Shown: positions 12,510 through 23,995, numbered from the stretch's first letter. The stretch: DNA of 64,000 bases from Sisyra terminalis (GCA_958496175.1 OY292278.1:6014001-6078000), one strand, 5' to 3'. The notes: a model not told the origin generated them from the sequence alone. Numbers and translations: made by a program.

Positions 12510-12712
12510 TAATTTTGATCATTATCGCGATTTACAATCATTAGTCTTATTGTTTTTAAACCGAAATTTTGACTTACGATTTGAAGTCTTCGAATGAAGT
12601 CAAATAATTTTCTTTCACTGTTCGCATTTATACTTGTATCGTCTACGAATCGAAGGTTGGAAAATCGTTTTCCACCAATTTTAATTCCACTATTTTACTC
12701 CTCCAAAGTGAG
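12510..12712 (-). pseudogene. Reverse-transcriptase fragment inside the Penelope copy
   Basis: Within the ~660-bp foreign insert, the minus strand encodes GIKIGGKRFSNLRFVDDT (about 12690-12640), then ERKLFDFIRRLQIVSQNFG and LMIVNRDND. This is the reverse-transcriptase palm segment around the catalytic YADD box, here FVDD, as found in non-LTR retrotransposons commonly annotated as endonuclease-reverse transcriptases. The layout matches the fragment at 24000-24355 (FADDTT...). The rest of the insert (12057-12509) is not recognised. It includes a perfect hairpin ttaagacc-ttc-ggtcttaa at 12422-12440. The fragment is far too short to function. Confidence 0.65.
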
Positions 12713-13000
12713 TTACAGTACAATCTCTTCTACAATTTCAAATTTTACAAAAAATCTTTATGACGGAAATCATCAATGCTTAAATTTCTAAACAAATTTT
12801 AAACCATTACATATTTGCAAAAATGGATCACATATGAACATCCTGGAAGAATATGAAATATACAAAGCACTTAAACTAGATCCAAAAAACATCCTGAACC
12901 ACAAATTATTAAAAAAACCTATATGAAATTTGTTTACAACTTACAAAATAATCAATACCTGATGAAATTGAGTCATAAGACATATATTATTATTCATTTA

Positions 13001-13982
13001 TTAATTGTGATTCGGAAATAAATAAAATATTTATCAATGTTTAACTACAGTCTTTATTTCTTTTTTTCTTTTTTGATCTTTTAGTTGAGGTGACAGGATT
13101 ATTTTCTATAAAATTTTGTAAATTGATTTCGACCATATCAAAAATAAAAGCACTTGAATTCTTTAAGGCCTAGAGTTCCAAGGATTTTTCGAAGAATTTT
13201 GGAAAAGGCTACAGTTCCATAAATTTGCTACAAATTTTCTAAGGGAATAAAAAAGTTTTGATTGTTGTCAAAATATTAAAAAAAAAACATTAAAAAAATT
13301 AAGTAGTACCTTATTTCAGTGGCTTAATGTAAAAAGAAAATTGTATTTTTCTTCATCTTATTTTTCCACGCCAAGAACAACATATTTTAAAAAGGATGTC
13401 ATTAAAACGCTATGCTAAAAGCTATCTATAAAATAATAATGTAACAAAAAATGCTTTAAGAAACATTTTGATAATGGCTATACAAGCATTACGTAGAACT
13501 ATCATCCCCAAGTCCCACATATTATCGTACACACATTCCCTTATTTTCAAATGATGTTTTCATTACACTAAAAACCAATTAGTGCGTCTATTTATTTATT
13601 TTATTTTGAGAATAAATATCAAATGTTGACTTTCAGACATATAAATATTACAAGTGAACGACTAAAACCCCTAAAAACTACCCTGTTTCCATTAACACTA
13701 TTTATTTGTTGCTTCAAAGGCTTTTAATTGTTGGTTATTGATTATTTTTGCTTGTAGACATTTGAAATTATTTTTCTTTAACAAAATGATATTTCAAAGA
13801 AAAAGAAAATAGTTTTTGTTCTTTAAAATTTAAAGAAAAATAATATAATTTTCCATTTAGTTTCTGTTAAAGTTAACCTGAGAAATTAACCTGAAATTGG
13901 TTTAGACTGTTTAATTTTCTTAAAAAATTCTTCTAGTCTTACTTCTAATAGCCTTATACAATTTTTTTAGAATAAGCTTATT
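13001..13982. other. AT-rich spacer, nothing recognised
   Basis: I see no coding remnant or repeat partner. A and T homopolymer runs dominate. Confidence 0.4.
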
Positions 13983-14498
13983 GTAACAATTCCAAACTTA
14001 TTCTAAAGATAAATGGTTCATATTTTCCAATGTTACTGCTTCAAATAAAGATTTAATATTTTCTTTAACATCAAAAAAATAAACGAAACTCTTTCTTAAA
14101 ATATATGCCACCTTTCTTTTTGGTTTTTCATAGTTCCTAAATTTTTTTTCCAAATTATTTTGCTATTAATTTCTGAGGAACATGAAAACATGTTGCCAGA
14201 AGAGTAATTATTTCTTATTAGAAATTTATTTTTTTGGGTATTTCTTATTCTAAAAATAAATTTCCAATTAGAAATAATTTTAAACTCTTCTGGCAACATG
14301 TTTTCATGATCCTCAGAAATTAATGGCAAAATATTTTGGAAAAAAAAAATTTAGGAACCATGAAAAACCAAAAAAAAAGGTGACATATATTTTAAGTAAG
14401 AATTGAAGTTTCGTTTATTTTTTTTGATGCTGAAGAAAATATTAAAAAATACAAAAATACAAACCATTTATCTTTACAATAAGCTTGGAATTGTTCGG
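13983..14498. repeat. Long palindrome, ~250-bp arms
   Basis: The left arm (13983 to about 14228) and right arm (about 14246-14498) are inverted copies with about 90% identity by eye. The outer words are AACAATTCC...TTATTCTAAAGATAAATGG and their complement. The inner arms match almost exactly around TCTGGCAACATGTTTTCATG. The loop is only about 15-20 bases. No open frame of note and no clear target duplication was found. It could be a foldback transposable element or an inverted tandem duplication; RNA from it would form a long hairpin. Confidence 0.85.
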
Positions 14499-15876
14499 AA
14501 TTTAGTGTCTTAACTCAGACAAAGAAAAACATTTCTAAGTCTTTCCTCTTATTTATTGAGAAGTGAAGATCATTGATCTACATGAACAAATAAATAATAA
14601 CATTCTGTAGAACAACTTTGTATCAATGATATTAAATGGAAGCAAATTCTAATTGATTTATCTCCGCAACAATTTCCAATAAATTAATGGAACAGTCTAT
14701 AAAATTTTCCTTTAAAATTACTAATTGATGAGGCAACATCAAATTCTGTACAAAATTGAGCATACAAACACCCACACACTCACATATTTAATGCACATCG
14801 CCCATACAGGCAAGCATAAATTTTTAATAAAAAATATGGTAAATATTAACTTAAAATTGAACGCCGCGACGAAAAGCCATTACTCATACAAGCTGTCAAT
14901 GTTTGAATGGGCAAACTCATAATTTAAACAAAATACAATAATATTATGCGAATATTAAGCAAACATTAAATCTACTTTTAGATCGATTTAATTTTCAACT
15001 CGAAACGCAACCGTCTTCGAATGGTCCGAATAAATTGTTGCATTCTCCATCACGAAAATGTGCAATTGTGCTTTATTTCGTTCGTATTTGTGTGAGTAAA
15101 AAACGGCTGCAAGTGTTTCCAACATTTTATTTATTTCGCAAGCCACGGTAATGTAAATGTTAACCGATTTATTTATGATCGTTTTTAAAAAAAAATGTTT
15201 TACTGCTTTTTATTTGTCGGTTTAAATGGACATGAGTCGTTATGGAGGTATTTTAAATTAATTTTTAATGGACACACGATGGCATATTTATTGGACTTAC
15301 ATTTTATGTTATTAGGCATATAGTGAAAAATTGGTTTTTAAGATGGTGAGGCCATTTTAACTTTTACATAGGCAATGCTATTAGTTGATTTTTACACCAA
15401 AACAAACTTCATCACAAAGTCGACGAAAACATGAACTGAAAAACGAATAATAAAATATTTTTAATTTCAATAGTTAGATTCCTAAAGTAATGAATAAAAA
15501 TTTCCGAAAAGCTCATGTAATTTTTTGATTGATTCAAAAAAAGTACGGCAAACTTTTGATTCGTATTTCTAGCAATAAAGTTTTTATAAAGGGAATCTTT
15601 TAGTCCTACAAAACTAGTTTTTTGAGTTTTCTTAATTTGCTTTTATTTTCGGCATCAAGGAATATCATAAAAAATCCTTTGATCTAATCGAACACCAAAA
15701 AATTTTTAGGGTCCAGAAAAATGTTGTCTAGAAAATAATTTACAAGAAAGAATTAAACATTTTTACAATAAAAAATCAAAAATCCGTTTTAGGAAACGCT
15801 TGAGAAAATAAAATTCTTCTTGTCTTAGGTACAATTGGTTTATTGTTTTTTCGAGAACAGAAAAAAATAAATGCAT
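14499..15876. other. Mostly unique DNA, no gene seen
   Basis: A slightly GC-richer, repeat-free block at about 14990-15180 (words such as CGAAACGCAACCGTC) resembles other unique blocks of the window. No conserved protein is evident. Confidence 0.35.
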
Positions 15877-16630
15877 ATCATTCTTTTAAGGCTCTAAATA
15901 ATGTTTATATTTTCATCGAAAAATTTTTAGAATTGACTTGTTTAAAGGTTAAAGTAATGAATTTTGCTAGTTCTATCATATGGATCTACAGATTGTGCAT
16001 AAGTCGCTTTACTATTTCAAAATGAAATGTATTTCTTTTTTAAAATCATCAGGTGTTTCTATTGAAAATTTTATGTAACAAGTTGCTGCAATTGCACAGA
16101 GGCAAAAATTTCCAACATTTCCATTGCAATATTTAACAGAAAACAGAGGAAAAATTCGTTAATAGTTGGGGCAAATTTTAAATAAAACATTTTTGTTTCT
16201 TATTGAAGCGCCCTGTTTAAAAAATTACTAAAAACGTGAAATTAATAAAATAATTAAAATAAGCGACCTTAAAAATTAAACATCATGTTCAAAAACAAGC
16301 AAATAATGTTGATATTTTCATCCAAAAATTTTTAAAATTGGCTTATTTTTATGGCAAAAATAATAAGTTTTGATACTTCTATCGTATGGATCTAAAGAGT
16401 GGTGCATTATTCGCTATACTACTTCAAAATTAAATGCATTTTCTTTGAAAAATCTTCTTTAACAAGTTGCTGCAGTTGCATAGTGGGAAAAATTACCAAC
16501 AATAACATTGCAATATTAACTAGAAAGCTCTAGAAACTTTCGATAACAATGGAGGAAAATCTTAAATAAAACATTATTGTTCCTTATTGTAGCTTTCTTT
16601 TTTGGAAATTATTAAATCGTGTTTTAAGTT
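15877..16630. repeat. Tandem pair, ~405-bp period
   Basis: Copies lie at about 15877-16230 and 16295-16630. 'tattttcatc' recurs at 15908 and 16313, and 'aacaagttgctgca' and 'aaataaaacatt' recur at matching offsets. The copies are roughly 75-80% identical by eye, with several indels. No coding content was recognised. Confidence 0.85.
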
Positions 16631-17082
16631 AATGGATACAAAGAATCAGTAATGATTAAAAAAATAAGATCAAAGCCATTTGTTTTTGATCTTGTTTTAA
16701 AGAAATTAAATTTAAATTTTAACTTTTGAATATGTTCCTTTGATTTTAGTCTCTTGAGAAGCCCATTGTTGCACTGCAGCTTGCATTTACCTATGTTTGC
16801 ACCCGTTTTGAAAAAAGCTCTTAAATGTTACAGATATCCTCGAGAGTTTTATTGCTTCTCTGTGCTTTTTGCATTACTATTTTTTATAAGCTCAGAGATG
16901 AGAAGAATCTTCTTTATATATTTTGAAATTAAAGAAATTTTTAACTGAATTTTTTTTAACAAAATATAAATTTTTGTATGCTAGATTAAATGGATTAATC
17001 ATTTCGGTTTATAAGACTTTTTTATTTTCAAAAAGCCATTAATTTTAAAACCATATTAGTGTAAAGACTATTTAAAGAATTG
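16631..17082. other. AT-rich spacer, nothing recognised
   Basis: One 64-codon frame (16754-16948) has no recognisable features. The rest is AT-rich. Confidence 0.35.
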
Positions 17083-17556
17083 TACGTCACTGGTCATCAT
17101 TTTTTGCCATGTTTCTGGCAAATTTTTTATTCCCATTTAAAAAAATTATTAAAAAATGGTTACAAAATTCTTGTTCCTACTGATTAAATGCATTCAAAAG
17201 GTTTCAGAAGTAAATTTATGAATTGAATCTTCGTACCAATTGTACCATCGATATTAAGGCAATATCCGTCAATTAATTAGAATTGGAAGCTATCTAATTG
17301 TGCTTTAAAAGGAGGGGGTGCAATTTTTTTGCAAATCTGTAATATGGAACCCCTCTCGCTACAATGTTCAACTAGATAGCTTTCGATTCTTAATAATATG
17401 CTAATATCTTAATATCGCTGGTGTAATTGGTACGAAGACTCAATTCAGAAATTTATTTTTTACCTTTTTTAATTCATTTCATCAAAAGAAGCGATTTTTT
17501 TTAAATATTTTTTAGGGGATGAATTTAAAATGGAAAATGTGATGATCTGTGACGTA
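17083..17556. mobile_element. TA-flanked foldback MITE, 474 bp
   Basis: The outer ends TACGTCACTGGTCATCA and (complement) TACGTCACAGATCATCA are inverted, with TA at each edge. The inverted similarity extends inwards almost to the centre. It is strongest at AATCTTCGTACCAATT...CGATATTAAG and its complement (17229-17265 and 17408-17440), and at GCTATCTA. The whole element is therefore two arms of about 220 bp around a short GC-richer centre (AGGAGGGGGTGC). There is no coding capacity. A TA target duplication is typical of Tc1/mariner-superfamily mobilisers. Confidence 0.75.
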
Positions 17557-18229
17557 AAATACTTTACTTAATTTTTTTACTAATTTTGTTTTGAAATAAA
17601 TAGCTTCTAGAACAAAAAAAAACCGTTATAAACCTAAATAATTTGTACATTTAATTTAACTAAGAAAAATTAAAATTTTGGTAGAAATATCACATAAAAA
17701 TGCATTTAATTCCAAAATATGAATATCGGTTTTCTCACATCTAAGAGTTTATAAAAAATAGTAATGCAAAAAGCACAAAAAAGCAATACAACTCGTGAGG
17801 AGATCTGTTACTTTCAAGAGCTTTTTTGAAAAAGGGTTCAAAGATATGTTAATGCAAGTTGCAGTGCAACAATGGGAATCCCAAGAGACTGTAATCCAAG
17901 GAAAATATTCAAAATGTCAAGATTTAATGTCTTTTAAACAAGACTTAGAAAAAAAGCTTGTCTTTGACCAAATTTTTTTTACGTTCCTGATTTTTTTGTA
18001 TCATTTTATTTAAAATACGTTTTTCGTCATTTTAAAAAAATGAAGATTCAATTTGAACATCGCTAGGCAATTAGAGCTTTTTTTCAAAACTGAAAATTTA
18101 ATTAAAGTAAAAATACTTGATGGTTTATGATGTATGCCATAATAAAGCATGATAAAGTGCTGAAAAGTAGAAGAATAATAGATAAGTTCCGTGCCTTACA
18201 AAGAACAAAGTGATTTAATAGAAAGAGGC
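17557..18229. other. AT-rich spacer, nothing firmly recognised
   Basis: The plus-strand frame 17795-18013 (72 codons) includes QQWESQETVIQGKYSKCQD, faintly like a mariner transposase C-terminus. The resemblance is too weak to annotate, and the nearby mariner fossil is on the other strand. Confidence 0.25.
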
Positions 18230-18300
18230 AATATTATTAATAATTATTAATCATTAATAATCTTAATAATCATTAATTATCATTAATAATTAATATTCTT
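18230..18300. repeat. AT-only low-complexity palindromic repeat
   Basis: An array of ATTAAT/AATAAT words (taataattattaatcattaa and variants) with internal dyad symmetry. It abuts the 3' side of the mariner fossil. Confidence 0.85.
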
Positions 18301-18965
18301 AAAAGAAATCCGAAGATTTGATAAATCGTTCTTTATCCATCGGAATAGGCAATAGCTAGTAGGATCATTGTCCAAAGAATACAATGATTGCATTTCTGTA
18401 AATCCTATTTAACATTATCAAAAAAAAAATTTACAAAATCAAAATGAGGTCGAGTATTGTCGTGAAACAAATTAACTTTAATTTCAAGGCTCAAAAAAAA
18501 TCAATTGCCATTTTTATCGCTTACCCATGATGAAATCGTCTGGTTTTAGTAGTATATAATGCATAACATCTTTTTAGTTCCCCCAGATTTACAGGGCAAT
18601 CATGAAATTTGCTTTGGTGTTTATATTGCAGTAAATAGCAACGATTGATCAGGCCTTACGTAAGTTTTTCTTTTCTAAAAGTTATCATCGAATATCCATT
18701 TTTCACCCCCAGTAAAAAATTCGATATAAAACGCCTTTCTTTTGTTTTTAAAATCTACGACTTGTAAACAAAAAGTTGCCTTTCAATGCCTCGAACTTTC
18801 AAATCATAAAGGACCTTATTACTTTGGAATTATTTCCATGGATTTTAATCTTTGGAAACTATTTGATAAATCAGTGCCAATTTTTTAAAAAGCTCTTCCT
18901 GAGCTTTACTTAAAATGAATAACCAAGTAATGTCCTCAATTCTTTAGTTCTTGTTTTCACGGCAG
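18290..18965 (-). pseudogene. Mariner transposase pseudogene
   Basis: Mariner transposases are DD34D recombinases that cut and paste their own element at TA sites. Reading from 18965, a helix-turn-helix remnant (AQEELFKKL then VSK) is followed by VLYDLKVRGIERQLF, which corresponds to the mariner WVPHEL...R.... linker. Next come GGEKWIFDDNF (first catalytic region, GDEKWI in the family), KKMLCIIYY (about 18545), and KVNLFHDNTRPHF (about 18480-18445), which keeps the second catalytic Asp. The third block reads LYSLDNDPTSYCLFRWIKNDL (about 18395-18330). There the family motif PSDYHLF has become PTSYCLF, so the third catalytic Asp is lost. Several stops and frameshifts are present. I could not find the terminal inverted repeats, so only an internal piece is called. 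Confidence 0.85.
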
Positions 18966-20575
18966 CAATCAACAATGTTAAAACGTCAAAATTATTCCCT
19001 ATACGACTTGGCGAATCAATAGAATTTTATGGATTTGAAAGTAAGAAAAAAACCAGTCCGTATAAGCAGCCAATTTAATATTTTTCACTCGTGAAGAAAA
19101 CAATAAAGCGTTTAATACTCTAACAAATTGAAAACACAAAAATTTTACATTTGAGACCATAAATTCAACGTGTAAAAGTGTAATTTATGGCCATTATTGA
19201 TTATACACAGTGACCAGTGGCGAACATTTTCAACCCCTCTCATGTATGTGTATCTATCTATTTGAAACGTGGCATCCATATTAATATGTAATGGACTCGA
19301 GATAGCCGATTGCCGCCTCCTGAGACTTTCGCACATATAAAGCCTTGTTGTTCACATTCTTGATGGATCGGGTCCCATCAATCGCGACCCAATCTCGTTT
19401 TTTTCTTTTTTTGCTTCCCAATTTCATCCCCCATTCATCCCCCATTTCTATTGGACACCGTTCGAAATTCTATCAGCGTGATGATCGCCCGATTTTCTCA
19501 CTCAAAATAGGGAATGATATATTCAATTTAACGTGATCGACGTGCGACCAAAATGCAAAGAGAATTTTAAATAATGCACCGTTGCCTTACACCGAGCCAA
19601 AAAAAGCATTGGAAAATGACTAGAAATTTGTTATTTAAGTTGAAAAAAAATCAATGAAAGAAAATGGGCCGTATGGTAGCTGGCTGAACTCCCGACAATT
19701 GTTCAATAAAAAACAGAACATAATAAAAAATAATAAAGTAAAAAACTACCCTCCATTTATTTTTGTTTTTTTTTTTTTTTTTTTGGTGGCCTACTTAAAT
19801 TTTTCTTTTACTACCCTCCAGATCGGAATGAGGGGAGGGGGGTGTGGAAATGGGGGAAATAAAAATGGGGTGAAGTCATAAAATATTTACCTGAGAGATA
19901 AAGATATTTTGACAAATCGGTCAAGTGTGTATTAAATTTGAACAAATAAGATTCCTTGAGAATAAATTACATTTAAATTGCCATTTTATTTCTTTTTTCA
20001 ACTTTATCTGCCTGCTTTTTATGGAATAATTGAATGGGTATTAAATTATTGTCGGCAAATATTCCACAGTGTATGGAATTTTTCAATAAAAAATTGAGCA
20101 ATTTTGTATGAAATAACCGAGATACTTTTGTAAATCATTCCATGAATTTAATTTTGGAATTTATTAAGATAGATCCAAATAAAAGCTCAGTATGAATTTT
20201 AAAGGTTTGAGGTAAGAAACTTTCAACATTTGATTCCTTTTTGGACTCAGACATGTGCACGTAATATTCTTTGATTAATGATGACAGATTGCACTTTCCA
20301 CTTGATTTATACGTATGGATTATAAGATACTTAAAATCAAGAAATCCTCCCGGAATTCATGGAGAAATGAATCTTCTTACCTCCATTTCTTCAATAAAGT
20401 AACAAATTACTAAAAAGTTTTTCTCAATTTTTCATAATTTGAAACAAGAAAAGAAATTACTCGTCTCATTTGGTGAGAAAAAAATGCGACATTTTAATGA
20501 CAGATTGAAAAACTTTAAATTTTCAACTTGCAAGTGAGTTGGCGAGCTTTGGCTGACGAATTGCAGCGGATGAAT
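18966..20575. other. Unique DNA with poly-T insertion and G-rich run
   Basis: 19145-19540 is stop-poor on both strands but unrecognised. At 19745-19755 and 19810-19820 the 11-bp word actaccctcca is repeated directly. It flanks a run of about 19 T and 35 further bases, the look of a tiny retro-inserted poly-A-tailed fragment in antisense. 19832-19870 has four G runs of 4-6 bases (candidate quadruplex). The remainder is AT-rich. Confidence 0.4.
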
Positions 20576-21200
20576 TTATAGATTTTTCGAGCCAAAACAA
20601 TAAAAGCGTTTATAAGTGTAATAATAAGAGAAATTGACGTGAAGACAATTTCTATGACGGCAAACGTGGCCGGGAACCGGGAGAAATTGAAGAAAAGCGC
20701 AAACGTAAAAAATGAGCAAACTTAAATAGAAAACTAGAATGGTAAACGTTAAACTCGTCTCAAATAGTGAGAAAATCCAGTGAACTTTCGGAAGAAGTAA
20801 AAGAAAATAAAAACGAACCTCCCTCACTAAACCGTCAACCGTCAACGTTGTCGCTGCATTTTCCCAACCCCCTGGTCGAAATACGTACGCTTGCATTTCC
20901 CGTCATCACATCCATGTCTCAAAGACTCAAACCCACCACCTTCAGAGCGACGACGACGGCGGCCAATGTGACATCGAGGTGGCAAAATCATCCTTTCAAC
21001 CCTTATTTCATCTTCTGTAATATCGGGGATATTTTGTTCGTGTTTTATCGATGTTGGCGGTGCGGTATGGCGTGGCATGGAGTTGCTTGGCAGCTCACTG
21101 GAAAGAAATTGGTTTGGATCTGTTGGCATGAAGATGGGATGAATATGGACCTGGTGATCTTTCCACTCTATGTGTTCTCTATGTGGTGATCGCCGCGCCC
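20576..21200. other. GC-richer, stop-poor unique block
   Basis: The sequence is richer in CG words than its surroundings (gcgacgacgacggcggcc near 20950; gcgtggcatgg near 21070). Three overlapping frames are open: plus 20767-21189 (140 codons), minus 20576-20896 and minus 20842-21129. Openness on both strands argues for composition rather than coding. No domain is recognised. It may be a regulatory or untranslated region of a host gene. Confidence 0.3.
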
Positions 21201-21594
21201 GAGCGATGGGAGGTGATGGAATTTATCTTAAATGTAAATCACTGTCACACAAATTTCAGAAAAATTCCTCACTAAAAATACGTCAGCGACGAAAGATAAC
21301 CATTTCTTTGCAAAACGAATAAATAACAAAAAAAATAAATGGAAGTATTTCTTTGAAGCTACGAGCAATTCGGAAGTTTAATTAGAGTTGAAAGAGTTTA
21401 TAATTCTTAAACTCCAAACTATTGAATCTTTTTTTCATGGTTTTGAAGCAAAATGGAACTTAATACTAAGAACAAAGATCTGAACCAAAATTAAATGGAT
21501 TTTTAGGATAAACTCAGAAAGAAGATGTCCAAAAAGTTTACATACTTTCATAAATATAATAAGGTATCGTAATTTGAGAAAATTACTAATTTTT

Positions 21595-23085
21595 GTAGAT
21601 GAAAAGTCTCGCAAAAAAATAAAACAAGCTAAGAAGCTTAAATTTATGGAATAAAGGAATTAATTGATTTAAATTAAGTGATTTAAAAAGCCAATTATTC
21701 GAAATATTTGAAAAAGGAAAATAAAAAGCATGCTTTTGAAAGAAAATCTCGAATATCTTAGAAAATCGTTCTTTGATTGTTATTCGATAATTTCAATGAG
21801 GAAAATTCTACCAAAGCCGTAAAAGATTTGAGGGAAAACCAAATAAACTTACGAAGGGACTGTTTATGAGTAAAATTTTCAAAAAATATTATTGCCATTC
21901 GATGGGAAACAAAATGTATGACAAAATAGGTAAGGGGTAATAAAAATATGCAACCAAAATTATTTCATAAATCAATTTTTTAATAGAATGTTTATTTAGT
22001 AGGGTTTGGAGTCTAAAAAAAATGAAATGCTGATCACTTTGGAAGTATTTAAATCCAAACAATCCTCTTTCCGATTATAAGACTTCTTTTAAAAAATAAT
22101 CAGAAGGAAATCAAACCAGAGGAATATTAAATACAGATCAATACTGTTTTTGCACATAAACTTCCGTCGTTGATCCTAATGAATTTTTGTTGCAATATAT
22201 TATTTTAATTACCCTTTACGGATAGTAGGTGCTCATGGGCGTTTTGGAGACTTAAATCACAATGTTTCACCCTTCCCCTTCAAGCAAACATACTTAAGCC
22301 ACTGGAAAATAATGGACAATTTTGTACAGCTTTGAGTAATATATTTATTATGCTTTGTAGATGAAAAGTCTCGCAAAAAATAAAATAAGCTAAAGAGCTT
22401 AAATTTATGGAATCAAGCAATTAATTGATTTAAATAAAGCGATTTAAGAAGCCAATTATTCGAATAATTGGGAAAATGAAATTCTTTAGAATTTGCTTCA
22501 ATTTAAAAAGCACACTTTTGAAAAAAAATCTCGAATATCTTAGAAAATCATTCTTTGTTTGTTAATCGATAATTTCAATGAGGAAAATTCTACCAAAGGC
22601 GCAAAAGATTTGGGGAAAACCAAATAATCTTACGAAGGGACTGTTTTTGAGTAAATTTTCAAAAACATTATTGCCATTCGATGGGAAACAAAATAGATAA
22701 GGAGTAATAAAAATTTGTAACCAAAAATTGTTTCATAAGTCAATTTTTTAATAGAAAGTTTATTAAGTATTTAAATCCAAACAATCCTCGTTCCTACTAT
22801 AAGACTAAGAGTTCTTTTAAAAAATTATCAGAAGCAAATCAAACCAGAGGAATATTAAAAAAATAACAGTACTGTTTTCGCATATAAACTTTCGTCGTTG
22901 ATCCAAATAAATTTTTGTTATAAAATATTTTTTTAGTTATCCTTTAGGGATAGTACTCATGGGCATTTTGGAGACTTAAACCCCTAAGTTTCACCCTTCC
23001 CCTTTAAGCAAACATATTTAAGCCACTGGAAAATTACTGATAAGTTTATACAGCTTTCTTTAATATATTTGGTAGGACGCTATGG
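21595..23085. repeat. Tandem pair, ~762-bp period
   Basis: Copies lie at 21595-22356 and 22357-23085, and 'gtagatgaaaagtctcgcaa' starts both. Many shared blocks sit at equal offsets, including CTCGAATATCTTAGAAAATC, TTATTGCCATTCGATGGGAAAC and TTTCACCCTTCCCCTT. The second copy has short deletions, one of them just before 'tatttaaatccaaac'. No coding remnant was recognised. Confidence 0.9.
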
Positions 23086-23544
23086 GTGCATGCATTTAAA
23101 AAATGTGTTATCTTTCTCTTAAGTCTTCTAATGGTCGTAGAAAGAAGCAAAATTTAAAATATGAGGTCAAATAGTTCATTATCACCGTTTTTTTTTTCTA
23201 TGGCAATCGTGAAAATATCAGATTTATCGCCCATGTCCTATATGCTTTTTGTTTACGATCGATTCCCAATTGATTATTTTTGTAGATTAATCCACTTGAG
23301 ACAACTGAAAATGTATCGTCAAGGAGAGAGATTCAAAAATGCACCGTTGCAACCTCAGAAAATATTAAGTCCATCAAATTAACACTACACTTTAGGAATT
23401 TGGAAAAATATATAATATTCCGTGATTATTTAATCCAAATTCCAAAAGTTTAGTGCTAACTAGAAGGACGTGAAAATTTTTTTGAAGTCCGAGTTGCGAT
23501 CCAATAACCTCCCAATTCCCTCAATTCTAAAACAAGAACGTAAA

Positions 23545-23995
23545 CTAAATATTTCAAGACAATATATTCATCTAATATTTAAATTCATCTCTCCAAAATG
23601 GTTTTTGTCCAAGAATTAATGCCAAGAGATAATGAAGCTTGAAAAATTTGTGTTCTTCTCTGACGAGGTTCATTTTTACTTTATAGGATGAGTAAATAAA
23701 AAGGATATGGGATTTTGGGGTAAAAGTAACTCCAGAGAAATCCTTGAGCAACCTCAGTACTCCAACAGGTTGATTGTTAGGAGTGCACTTTTTGAAGAAA
23801 AATGATCCAGGGTTTTCTTTTTGTCAGAAAGGGTTTAAAGGCATCTCATCTCCCATAAAGAAAATTAAATCTGGCTTAAAACTTTAGTCTGGTTTTTTTT
23901 TGTAACGATTTTTAAAATCTTTTGATTTTTATGTCCTTCCTAGAATCTTTAATTGTTAGAATGGTGGAATTAAATTGGCGGGAAGCGATTCCTTA
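23545..23995 (+). pseudogene. Tc1/mariner-superfamily (IS630-like) transposase pseudogene
   Basis: The frame reads KMVFVQELMPRDNEA (about 23597-23640), a family linker segment. A frameshift leads into KFVFFSDEVHFYF (about 23648-23690), where FSDE.HF is the second catalytic Asp block, followed after a stop by VNKKDMGFWGKSNSREI and LEQPQYSNRLIVRSALF. After AT-rich decay, NGGIKLAGSDSLTL (about 23960-23995) corresponds to the family's NG.I.WP.RS.DLTPLD third-Asp block; the final Asp is missing. The family is a DDE/D transposase that integrates at TA. It is broken by stops, and no terminal repeats were seen. Confidence 0.7.

Larger units (their letters stand above)
10561..13000. mobile_element. 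Head-to-head pair of Penelope-like element 3' portions
   Basis: The outer ends are inverted copies of one sequence: AATGAATAATAATATATG at 10561 is mirrored by CATATATTATTATTCATT near 12981-12998. The two arms carry the C-terminal part of a Penelope-like (PLE) polyprotein in opposite orientations, minus on the left and plus on the right, meeting near 11340. Penelope-like elements combine a reverse transcriptase with a GIY-YIG endonuclease and often insert with partial tandem or inverted copies, which fits this arrangement. The right arm has been enlarged by a short inverted-repeat element and by an antisense reverse-transcriptase fragment, and it has lost two segments still present on the left. 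Both copies are defective. Confidence 0.8.
11341..13000 (+). pseudogene. Penelope-like polyprotein, partial, interrupted by two insertions
   Basis: The plus-strand copy begins with a reverse-transcriptase C-terminal motif, FLDTTITNENG (11382-11415), followed by a degenerate H-P-rich block (about 11470-11530). After a short inserted element comes EEIKIIKRITITNEYNSS (about 11727-11780) and DKIISKFTKK. The segment encoding the GIY-YIG start, present in the left arm, is deleted near 11997; KTGRSFGTRYKEKTLK follows at once. At about 12056 the frame is broken by roughly 660 bp of foreign sequence. It resumes near 12720 with NLYDGNHQCLNF and ILEEYEIYKALKLDPKNILN (about 12840-12900). The 3' tail lacks about 45 bp that the left copy has (from GATGACAGC to the shared GAAATTGAG). 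This copy is dead. Confidence 0.75.

Noticed and set aside
17795..18013. Possible mariner transposase C-terminus (QQWESQETVIQGKYSK)
   Set aside because: The match is only a loose W...G.Y pattern, and it lies on the opposite strand from the adjacent mariner fossil.
20842..21129. 95-codon minus-strand frame with an RRRRR run
   Set aside because: It overlaps a 140-codon plus frame in a GC-richer block. The arginines come from a GAC/GGC repeat, and no domain is seen.
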